Source of the DNA: Pseudomonadota bacterium
GTDB lineage: Bacteria; Pseudomonadota; Gammaproteobacteria; Burkholderiales; Burkholderiaceae_C
DNA: 20,123 nucleotides
Direction: 5' to 3'
NCBI GenBank assembly: GCA_030918015.1
Contig: JAUPTP010000001.1
Coordinates: 1-20,123 of the forward strand
Within the stretch, counting starts at the first letter, position 1. Every line of letters begins with the position of its first letter. Both the position numbers and the translations under genes were made by a program. Positions 6,825-13,364 of this stretch are shown in pieces. Under the pieces are notes generated by a model. The model was not told the origin of the DNA, made no database searches, and was given only the letters and a program-made list of their open reading frames with translations.

Positions 6825-7642
6825 TTCAGCTGCTTGATGCGCTCCGCGCCCGCCTGCGCGGCCTCGGACTGCGGATAGTTGCGCACCAGCTCCTCGAGCG
6901 TGCGGCGTGCGCCCTTCGGGTCCTTGAGCTCGATCTGGCAGTTCGCCAGCGCCAGCAGGGCCTCGGACGCGCGCGGATGGTCCGGCGTGGTATTCACCAG
7001 CGCACGGAAGATCGTCATCGCCTCCTTGACCTCGCCCTTGCCGTAGAGCGCGTTGCCCAGCCAGTACTGCACATGCGCCTGGTAGGGGCTGGAGGGGAAT
7101 CGCTTCTGGAACGCGGTCAGGGCGGTGGCGGCATTGGCGAACTCGCCCTTGCGCAGGATGGCGATCGCCTCGTCGTAGGCCTTCTTCTCGGGGGCCTCCA
7201 CCACCGCGTCGCGGCCGTCGAGCGAGACGCGCTGGGGCTCGAGGCGACGCACCCGGTCGTCCAGGGCCGCGAACTGGTCCTTGAGGCGGCGCTGCAGGTC
7301 GGCGATGTCGCGCGCCAGGTCCTTGCCCGACTGGGTGTGCTGCTCGTCCTGGCCGCGCAGGCGGGCCAGCTCGGCGCGCAGCGACTCGATCTGGGCATTG
7401 AGGTCGAGCAGGCTGCGCTTGAGCGTCTCGACCTGCTCGGTCAGATCGCGCAGGCGCGCGTCCCGGTCGGCATTTTCCTGCTGCGTGCGCTCGAGGCGGC
7501 CGCGCAGGTCGACGATGGCCTTGCGGGCCTCCTCGTCGTCGAACAGGCCCGCCTGGGCGCCCAGCGGCCAGGCCGCAGCCAGCGCCAGCAGCAGCGCCAC
7601 AGGCGCCCGTGCGCCCCGCAGCGACAGGAATCGGCTCGCCAT
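6821..7642 (-). CDS. cpoB: Cell division coordinator CpoB (YbgF)
   Basis: A 273-residue periplasmic protein that in E. coli binds TolA and coordinates peptidoglycan synthesis with outer-membrane constriction. Residues 1-31 are a Sec signal peptide (ALLLALAAAWPLGAQA, cleavage after AQA). Residues ~36-135 form a long coiled coil rich in Leu, Arg, Gln and Glu. Residues ~150-270 hold the TPR domain with motifs such as YDEAIAILRKGEFANAATAL, FQKRFPSSPYQAHVQYWLGN and DPKGARRTLEELVRNYP. ATG at 7642 lies one base after the pal stop, with AAGGA 8 bases upstream overlapping the end of pal. The next gene, tcdA, overlaps by 4 bases. The E. coli protein is slightly shorter; the extra length here is in the coiled coil and linker. 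Confidence 0.95.
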   Translation of the reverse strand: MASRFLSLRGARAPVALLLALAAAWPLGAQAGLFDDEEARKAIVDLRGRLERTQQENADRDARLRDLTEQVETLKRSLLDLNAQIESLRAELARLRGQDEQHTQSGKDLARDIADLQRRLKDQFAALDDRVRRLEPQRVSLDGRDAVVEAPEKKAYDEAIAILRKGEFANAATALTAFQKRFPSSPYQAHVQYWLGNALYGKGEVKEAMTIFRALVNTTPDHPRASEALLALANCQIELKDPKGARRTLEELVRNYPQSEAAQAGAERIKQLK

Positions 7643-7643
7643 C

Positions 7644-8204
7644 TCAACGGTCCTTCAGCTCGGCGCGGCGGTTCTTGGCCCAGGCGGCCTCGTCGCCGCC
7701 CGACTCGGCCGGACGCTCCTTGCCGAAGCTCACCGCCTCGAGCTGGCCGTCCTGCGCGCCCAGCAGCACCAGGGAGCGCACCACCGCGTCGGCGCGCTTC
7801 TGGCCCAGCGCCAGGTTGTACTCGCGCCCGCCACGCTCGTCGGTGTGGCCCTCGACGATCATGCGGCGCTTGCGGTCGGCACTCAGGCGGCGGGCGTTGC
7901 CCTCGACCACGCTGCGGTAGTCGTCCTTGACGACGAAGCTGTCGAAATCGAAGTAGACGATGCGGCCGGCCCCGGCGCCGGCATCGGCGCTGCGGCCGGT
8001 GTCGACCGGCGTGACGGCCGAGCTGCCCACGCCGCTGGCGCCCGCGCCCTGGCTCCCGGTGCCTGCGCCCGAGATGGTGCCGGTGCCGCGGTTCTCGACC
8101 GGGGCCGGCGGCGCGACACGGGTGCTCGAGGCGCAGCCGGCCAGGACGGCGACGCCCAGGCCCAGCGACAGGACGGCGGCGCGCGAACGAAGGTTCATGA
8201 TCAT
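7644..8204 (-). CDS. pal: Peptidoglycan-associated lipoprotein Pal
   Basis: A 186-residue outer-membrane lipoprotein that binds peptidoglycan and TolB. The lipobox LAGC has its Cys at residue 24; the following Ala (not Asp) favours outer-membrane sorting. A Gly/Ser/Ala-rich linker covers ~30-80. The OmpA-like domain at ~82-185 shows IVYFDFDSFVV, the typical EGHTDERGGREYN and the closing KNRRAEL. The ATG at 8204 is chosen because GGAG lies 8 bases upstream; the frame stays open to 8249, but that extension would bury the signal peptide. An ATG at 8198 is also possible. It follows tolB by 58 bases, and cpoB starts one base after its stop. Confidence 0.97.
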   Translation of the reverse strand: MIMNLRSRAAVLSLGLGVAVLAGCASSTRVAPPAPVENRGTGTISGAGTGSQGAGASGVGSSAVTPVDTGRSADAGAGAGRIVYFDFDSFVVKDDYRSVVEGNARRLSADRKRRMIVEGHTDERGGREYNLALGQKRADAVVRSLVLLGAQDGQLEAVSFGKERPAESGGDEAAWAKNRRAELKDR

Positions 8205-8253
8205 TCGATGTTCTCCAGAGGTGTCTCGTCGGAGACGGTAAGCCAGCAAGACC

Positions 8254-8271
8254 GGCCGCGCATCAGCGGCC
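8254..8271. other. Hairpin enclosing the tolB stop codon
   Basis: GGCCGC (8254-8259) pairs with GCGGCC (8266-8271) around a 6-base loop that contains the tolB TGA. No T-run follows on the minus strand, so it is unlikely to stop transcription. It may adjust pal expression or mRNA stability, or be chance in G/C-rich DNA. Confidence 0.4.
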
Positions 8272-9588
8272 GAAGGGACCCCAGACCGGCTCGCGCACGT
8301 CGACCATCGGCGGGCTCAGACGGGCCTTGATGGACCCGTCGAGCGTGGTGGTCATCAGCACGTCGCGCCCGCCGGCGCGGCTGGCGTAGATGATGAGACG
8401 GCTGTTGGGCGCGAAGCTCGGGCTTTCGTCGTCGTTGGTGTCGGTGAGTGCGGTCACGGTTCCCGAGGACAGGTCCATCAGCTGCAGGCGGAAGGCGCCG
8501 CCGCCGTTGCGGGTGACGTAGGCCATCCAGCGGCCGTCCGGGCTCAGCGCCGGGCTGATGTTGTAGCTGCCGGAAAAGGTCACCCGCTCGGCGCTGCCGC
8601 CGGCCGTGCCCATGCGGTAGATCTGCGGGCCGCCGCCGCGGTCGCTGACGAAGTAGATCGAGCGGCCGTCGGCCGACCAGGCCGCCTCGGTCTCGATGCT
8701 GGAGGCGTTCGTCAGCCGGCGCGGCTCGCCGCCCGCACGGCCGACCAGGTAGATCTCGGAGTTGCCGTCGCGGGTGAGCGTCACCGCCAGCTGGCTGCCA
8801 TCGGGCGACCAGGCCGGCGCGCTGTTGGAGCCCTTGGCATTGGCCACGACGCGGCGCTGGCCGGAGCCGACATCCTGCACGTAGACGACCGGCTTGCCGC
8901 TCTCGAAGGAGACATAGGCCAGCTCGTTGCCATCGGGCGACCAGGCCGGCGAGATGATCGGCTGCGCGCCGCCGACCGCCACCTTGGCGCCCTCGCCGTC
9001 GGCGTCGGCCACGAAGAGCGTGTAGCGGCCGGCACTCTTGGAGACATAGGCGATGCGGGTCGAGAAGACGCCGCGCTCGCCGGTGAGCTTCTGGTAGATC
9101 TCGTCGGCGATGCGGTGCGCGGCGCGGCGCAGGTCCTCGCGCGGCACCGCCATCGACTGCCCCAGCAGGTCGACGCCCTTGACCGCGTCCCACAGACGGT
9201 AGCGCAGGTCGTGGCGGCCGTCGGCCAGCCGCGTGGCCGAGCCGGCGGCCAGCGCATCGGTGCCGCGGTTGCGCCAGGCGGGGAAATCCGGGCGCGAGAG
9301 CTCGTCCATCATGTCGCTGCCGGCCGGCACGATGCGGAACAGCCCGCTGCGCTCCAGGTCGGTGCGGATGACCTGCGAGATCGGCACCGCCGCGCGGTCC
9401 TCCTCGCGGAACGGCGCGATGGTCACCGGAATCTGCGAGGCGCCGATGCCGGAGATCTCGACGCGGAACTGGGCCTGCGCGGGCGCCAGACCGCCCGACA
9501 GGCCGAGCACGGCGCAGCCGGCCGCAGCCTGGCGCAGGAAATGGCGACGATCGGAGGGACTCAGCGGTGCGCTCATCGGTGCATTCAT
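8263..9588 (-). CDS. tolB: Tol-Pal system translocation protein TolB
   Basis: A 441-residue periplasmic protein that links Pal to the inner-membrane Tol complex. The N-terminal TolB domain is at ~42-170 (PVTIAPFREEDRAAVPISQVI). A six-bladed beta-propeller follows at ~175-441, with repeated AWSPDG-type motifs such as SPAWSPDGNELAYVSF, APAWSPDGSQLAV and SPALSPDGRWMAYV. The signal peptide carries twin arginines (DRRHFLRQ at 13-20), then a hydrophobic stretch and APAQA before QF, which looks like a Tat rather than a plain Sec signal. ATG at 9588 overlaps the stop of the upstream glycosyltransferase (ATGA); no ribosome site is visible, so translation probably depends on coupling. ATG at 9576 would also keep the twin arginines. 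tolQ, tolR and tolA are not upstream here. Confidence 0.96.
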   Translation of the reverse strand: MNAPMSAPLSPSDRRHFLRQAAAGCAVLGLSGGLAPAQAQFRVEISGIGASQIPVTIAPFREEDRAAVPISQVIRTDLERSGLFRIVPAGSDMMDELSRPDFPAWRNRGTDALAAGSATRLADGRHDLRYRLWDAVKGVDLLGQSMAVPREDLRRAAHRIADEIYQKLTGERGVFSTRIAYVSKSAGRYTLFVADADGEGAKVAVGGAQPIISPAWSPDGNELAYVSFESGKPVVYVQDVGSGQRRVVANAKGSNSAPAWSPDGSQLAVTLTRDGNSEIYLVGRAGGEPRRLTNASSIETEAAWSADGRSIYFVSDRGGGPQIYRMGTAGGSAERVTFSGSYNISPALSPDGRWMAYVTRNGGGAFRLQLMDLSSGTVTALTDTNDDESPSFAPNSRLIIYASRAGGRDVLMTTTLDGSIKARLSPPMVDVREPVWGPFGR

Positions 9589-10403
9589 CGGGACGGAGGA
9601 GTCGGCAGCCGGGGCGCGTCGCCGCACTCCAGCCAGATCTTCAGATAGCGATAGTAGGACGCCTCGGCATTGTGGACGGCCAGCACGAAGCCCAGCCGCC
9701 CGTCGAGAAAGCCCCGGCGCAGGATCCAGGTCCGCACGAAGGCCCACAGGCCGTGGCCGATCGCGCGGCCCAGGCCGCCACGGCGCCCGCGCGCGGCCAG
9801 GTCGGCGGCGCGGCCGCTGGAGTAGCGGTTCATCTTGTCGTTGGCCACCGTCAGCGAGGCCATGCTCTCGTGCAGCAGGTGGCCGCCCAGCCCCTCGACC
9901 GCGCCGTCCCAGAGCAGCCGCTCGTGGACCCGGTCGTCGCTGAAGCGCGCCGCGCCGCGCGGGAACAGGCGCAGCACCGGATCGGGATACCAGCCGCCGT
10001 GGCGCATCCACTGGCCGCAGAAGGACGACAGCCGCGACAGCCGGAAGGCGGTGCGACCGGGCGCGGCGGCCACCGTGCGGGCCACCTCGGCCGCCAGCGT
10101 CTCGTCGAGCCACTCGTCGGCATCCAGGCTGAGCACCCAGCGCCCGCGCGCCCGCGCCAGCGCCCGGTTCTTCTGCGCGCCGAAGCCGGGCCAGTCGGGC
10201 GTGACCTCGACACGCGCGCCCAGCCGGCGCGCGAGCTCGACCGTGCCGTCGGTGCTGCCGCTGTCGACGACGACGACCTCGTCGGCGAAGGCCACCGAGC
10301 GCAGGCAGCGCTCGAGGCGGGCCGCCTCGTCACGGGTGATGATGACGACCGACAGGGCGGGATCGGCCGGGCGGGCAGCGGGGAAAGGGGTGGGATCAGT
10401 CAT
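9585..10403 (-). CDS. GT2 glycosyltransferase, WaaE/KdtX-like (LPS core)
   Basis: A 272-residue cytoplasmic glycosyltransferase with a single GT-A domain. Visible motifs: LSVVIITRDEAARLERCLRSV at ~17-37, VVVVDSGSTDGTVELA at ~43-58, GFGAQKNRAL at ~73-82, and the DXD-type LSLDADE at ~91-97. The later HGGWYPDPVLRLFPR and RFSDDRVHE (~135-161) are typical of the WaaE/KdtX group, which adds a glucose or similar residue to the LPS inner core. The exact sugar cannot be read from sequence. ATG at 10403 has GGAGG 11 bases upstream, a rather long spacing. It is the first gene of the minus-strand run and overlaps tolB by 4 bases; it is divergent from the GT genes at 10552 onward. Confidence 0.88.
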   Translation of the reverse strand: MTDPTPFPAARPADPALSVVIITRDEAARLERCLRSVAFADEVVVVDSGSTDGTVELARRLGARVEVTPDWPGFGAQKNRALARARGRWVLSLDADEWLDETLAAEVARTVAAAPGRTAFRLSRLSSFCGQWMRHGGWYPDPVLRLFPRGAARFSDDRVHERLLWDGAVEGLGGHLLHESMASLTVANDKMNRYSSGRAADLAARGRRGGLGRAIGHGLWAFVRTWILRRGFLDGRLGFVLAVHNAEASYYRYLKIWLECGDAPRLPTPPSR

Positions 10404-10551
10404 GGGCGAGCAAGCCTCCGATTGTAGGCACGACCCGGATCCCGGCGGCGGGCAGACCGCGTGCGGCGCAGCCCTTCAGAGCGGTGCACCGATAATCAGG
10501 GCTTGCGGCGCCGCCGCGCCGCCCCGCCCTGCCCGCCCTGACCCCTCCCGG
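10404..10551. promoter_or_regulatory. Divergent promoter region between two GT clusters
   Basis: 148 bases separate the divergent starts. Toward the minus-strand genes TACAAT (10426-10421) is a good -10 match, without a clear -35. Toward the plus-strand genes GATAAT (10491-10496) is a -10-like box, also without a good -35. The location is convincing as a shared regulatory region; the individual boxes are weak. Confidence 0.35.
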
Positions 10552-11451
10552 ATGACGATCTCCTCTGCCCCCCGCCCGGCCCCCGCCTCGATCAGCGGCT
10601 TCACCTTCCTGCGCCACGGCGTGAAGCTGGGCTTCCCCTTCGAGGCCTCGATCCGCTCGATCCTGCCGCTGGTCGACGAGTTCGTGATCGCGCTGGGCGC
10701 CGGCCAGGACGAGACCGAGGCGCGCATCCACGCGCTGGCGGCCGAGCAGCCCAAGATCCGCATCCTCCCGACCCTCTGGAACGAGCGCATGGCCGAGAAG
10801 GGCTTCGTCTACGCGCAGCAGAAGATGATCGCCCAGTACGCCTGCACCGGCGACTGGGCCTTCTACCTCGAGGGCGACGAGGTGCTGCACGAGGCCGAGC
10901 TGCCGGCCATCCGCGCCGCGGTCGACCGCCATCACGCCAATCCGGCGGTCGAGGCGCTGGTGTTCGACTACCTGCACTTCTACGGCTCGCCGCAGTGGCT
11001 GGCGGTGAGCCCGGCCTGGTACCGGCGCGAATGCCGGCTGATCCGCAACACGATCCGCAGCTACGCGCCCGACGGCCAGTTCTGGGTGGTGATGGACCGC
11101 CACCGCCGCGGCCGCCACCCGCAGGCGGCGCTGGCGGGTGCGCACATCTACCACTACGGCCATGTGCGCCGGCTCGACTACATGCAGGCCAAGATGGACC
11201 AGGTCAGCAAGTACTGGTCGCACCAGCCGCCGAAGATGACCTACTCGATCGACCCGCAGGCGCTGCGGCCGTTCGAGGGCACGCACCCGGCCTGCATGGC
11301 CGACTGGCTGGCGCACGACGCCGAGCCCGCCTTCACGCCCGATCCGGCCCACCCGCTGACCCGCCGCGAACGCAAGCACCGCAAGGCGATGGTGCTCGAA
11401 CGCTGGTTCGGGCTGGACCTGAGCCACAAGCACTACCGGCTGGTGGCGTGA
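10552..11451 (+). CDS. Glycosyltransferase family 2-type protein
   Basis: A 299-residue protein of the GT-A type seen in LPS and surface-polysaccharide loci. Motifs: FTFLRHGVKLGFPFEASIRSI at ~17-37 (first strand and helix), VDEFVIALGAGQDET at ~41-54 (nucleotide-sugar region), WAFYLEGDE at ~102-110, where EGDE stands in for the DXD metal site, and a C-terminal half rich in His, Tyr and Trp (HIYHYGHVRRLDYMQAKM). No signal peptide or membrane helix. The ATG at 10552 marks where the family resemblance begins, although the same frame stays open far upstream; there is no ribosome-binding site in front. Followed after 10 bases by the next GT gene, so probably one operon. Sugar and acceptor are unknown. 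Confidence 0.85.
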   Translation: MTISSAPRPAPASISGFTFLRHGVKLGFPFEASIRSILPLVDEFVIALGAGQDETEARIHALAAEQPKIRILPTLWNERMAEKGFVYAQQKMIAQYACTGDWAFYLEGDEVLHEAELPAIRAAVDRHHANPAVEALVFDYLHFYGSPQWLAVSPAWYRRECRLIRNTIRSYAPDGQFWVVMDRHRRGRHPQAALAGAHIYHYGHVRRLDYMQAKMDQVSKYWSHQPPKMTYSIDPQALRPFEGTHPACMADWLAHDAEPAFTPDPAHPLTRRERKHRKAMVLERWFGLDLSHKHYRLVA

Positions 11452-11461
11452 CAATACGCGC

Positions 11462-12289
11462 ATGAGTTCCCGCTACACCATCGTCATTCCGGTGCTGAAC
11501 CAGTGGCGCTACACCGCGCTGTGCCTCGACAGCCTGCAGGCACAGGGCGTGCGCCCCGCCGACATCCTCGTCATCGACAACGCCAGCACCGACGAGACCC
11601 CGGCCCGTCTGGCCGAACGTGCCACAAAGGACGGCCTGGGCACGCTGGCCAACCGGGTCAACCTGGGCTGCGGCGGCGCCTGGACGCAAGGCTCGCTGCT
11701 GGCGCGCGACGCCGACTGGGTCGTGCTGCTGAACAACGACGTGCTGGCCGGCCCGCGCGCGATCGAGGCGATGCTGGACGCCGCCGAGGCCCGCGGCCTG
11801 AAGGTGGTCAGCCCCGCGCTGCTCGAAGGCCAGGACGACTACGGCTTCGACGCCTTCGCGCCGCAGTACCTGCTGAAGATGGCCGGCACGGTGCGCCGCG
11901 GCTGGTTCCACGGCGTGTGCTTCGCGGTGCACCGCAGCGTGTTCGAGGCCATCGGCTTCCCCGACACCGACCGCCGCCTGGGCGGCCACGAGGACATGGA
12001 ATACCTGGTGCGCTGCCTGCGCGCGGGCATCGAGGTCGGCACGGTGGGCGATGCGGTCTTCCACCACTTCGGCTCGATCACGCAGAAGGCGATGAAGAAG
12101 GAGTCGGGGGCGAAGTCGCTCGGCGACCGGCACTACTTCTACAGCCGCCTGGGCATGGGCTGGCTGGCGCGCAAGCGCTTCAAGCACCAGCGCGAGGCCC
12201 AGCGCCGACGCTGGAGCGCCGAGGAAAACGCCCGCTGCGGCCACAGCCTGCACATGCTGCGGGCCGAGGGCCGGTGGCGATCGGTCTGA
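11462..12289 (+). CDS. GT2 family glycosyltransferase
   Basis: A 275-residue GT-A glycosyltransferase, rhamnosyltransferase-like in overall pattern. Motifs: YTIVIPVLNQWRYTALCLDSL at ~5-25, ILVIDNASTDETPARL at ~35-50, NRVNLGCGGAWTQG at ~64-77, WVVLLNNDV at ~86-94, where NND is the metal site, and GGHEDMEYLVR at ~174-184, which holds the likely catalytic ED pair. The C-terminus is basic. The ATG at 11462 lies 10 bases after the previous stop, without a strong ribosome site. Second gene of the plus-strand GT run. Function is probably in LPS core or O-glycan assembly; specificity cannot be read. Confidence 0.9.
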   Translation: MSSRYTIVIPVLNQWRYTALCLDSLQAQGVRPADILVIDNASTDETPARLAERATKDGLGTLANRVNLGCGGAWTQGSLLARDADWVVLLNNDVLAGPRAIEAMLDAAEARGLKVVSPALLEGQDDYGFDAFAPQYLLKMAGTVRRGWFHGVCFAVHRSVFEAIGFPDTDRRLGGHEDMEYLVRCLRAGIEVGTVGDAVFHHFGSITQKAMKKESGAKSLGDRHYFYSRLGMGWLARKRFKHQREAQRRRWSAEENARCGHSLHMLRAEGRWRSV

Positions 12290-12346
12290 GAACGCCCTCG
12301 CCGTCCGCCCGCACCTGTCACGCACCCGCACAACGCCTTTGCACGC

Positions 12347-13348
12347 ATGAGCCCAGTCCCTGGGGGCGACCGTCCCCTCGTCACCATCCTGTTCCTGGCC
12401 TATCAGCAGGCCCAGTGGGCCCGGGCCTCGGCCGAGGCCTGCCTGGCCCAGACCGGCGGCCCCCACGAGATCATCCTGTCGGACGACCACTCGAGCGACG
12501 GCACCTTCGAGGTCCTGCAGCAGGTCGCCGCCGACTACCGCGGCCCGCACCGGGTCGTCGTGCGGCAGTCGCCCCAGAACGTGGGCATCGGCCGGCACTA
12601 CAACGATCTGGTGGCGCTGGCGCAGGGCGAGCTGCTGGTGACGATGGCCGCCGACGACTTCTCGGTGCCGGACCGGGTCGAGCGCCAGCTCGACGCCTGG
12701 GAGGCCACCGGCCGCAAGGCCGACCTGATCGCCTCGCATGTGATCGACATGGACCTCGACGGCGGCCTGCACGAGGTCATCCGGGTCGACGAGCTCTCTC
12801 AGTGGTCGGACCTGCAGGCGTGGGCCGCGAAACGCCCCTACGTCATCGGCGCGACCCATGCGTTCACGAAGCGCATGATGACGCGCTTCGGCCCGCTCGA
12901 CCGGGAGGTCTTCTATGAAGACCAGGTGATGGTCTTCCGGGCGCTGGCCGGCGGCGGCGCCCTGACCGTGGAGGCCCCGCTGGTGCACTACCGGCGCGGC
13001 GGCACCTCGCGCAAGCCCATCTTCGACGACGCCGAGCAGATGAAGCGCTGGACGCGCCGGCAGACGCTGCGCGAGCTGGCGGAGATGCGCCAGCTGCAGG
13101 ACGATGCCACGCGCATCGGCCCCCAGGCGCGCGCGCTGGTGGACCGGCACCTGGGCCTGAATTTCCACCGCGCGAACTACCTGTTCCAGCTCGGCGAGAC
13201 CCGCAGCGATGCAGAGCGCTGGGCGCTGGCACGCAGCTACCGCGAACTGCCCTGGTGGTGGCGCACCCGCAAGGCGCTGCACCAGATCTTTCCGGCACCG
13301 ACGGTGGCCATCAAGCGGCTGCAGGCCCGGCTGCGCGGCCAGGCCTGA
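12347..13348 (+). CDS. GT2 family glycosyltransferase
   Basis: A 333-residue GT-A protein. Motifs: PLVTILFLAYQQAQWARASAE at ~10-30, HEIILSDDHSSDGTFEVLQQ at ~40-59, NVGIGRHYNDLVALAQGEL at ~78-96, LVTMAADD at ~97-104 as the DXD-type site, and FYEDQVMVFRAL near 189-200 carrying the ED pair. The C-terminal ~110 residues are helical, basic and not part of the catalytic core. The ATG at 12347 follows the previous stop by 57 bases with no ribosome site visible; it is the last gene of the plus-strand GT run. Its TGA lies 9 bases from the stop of the convergent two-domain GT, and both stops sit in one hairpin. Confidence 0.9.
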   Translation: MSPVPGGDRPLVTILFLAYQQAQWARASAEACLAQTGGPHEIILSDDHSSDGTFEVLQQVAADYRGPHRVVVRQSPQNVGIGRHYNDLVALAQGELLVTMAADDFSVPDRVERQLDAWEATGRKADLIASHVIDMDLDGGLHEVIRVDELSQWSDLQAWAAKRPYVIGATHAFTKRMMTRFGPLDREVFYEDQVMVFRALAGGGALTVEAPLVHYRRGGTSRKPIFDDAEQMKRWTRRQTLRELAEMRQLQDDATRIGPQARALVDRHLGLNFHRANYLFQLGETRSDAERWALARSYRELPWWWRTRKALHQIFPAPTVAIKRLQARLRGQA

Positions 13349-13364
13349 GCGCCCCGGTCAGGCC
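13342..13364. terminator. Hairpin shared by two convergent genes
   Basis: GGCCTGA (13342-13348) is the exact reverse complement of TCAGGCC (13358-13364), with a 9-base loop. Each arm contains the TGA stop of one of the two convergent genes. The symmetry would allow use in both directions, but no T-run follows on either strand, so intrinsic termination is only possible, not shown. Confidence 0.4.

Noticed and set aside
8205..8249. N-terminal extension of pal to 8249
   Set aside because: It would place 15 polar residues before the lipoprotein signal peptide, and a good GGAG site precedes the ATG at 8204.
9589..10113. N-terminal extension of tolB to 10113
   Set aside because: That part is the upstream glycosyltransferase read in another frame; the signal peptide marks the true start at 9588.
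11333..13282. Long minus-strand open frame antisense to two glycosyltransferases
   Set aside because: No motifs or start signal; the plus-strand frames carry proper GT2 motifs.
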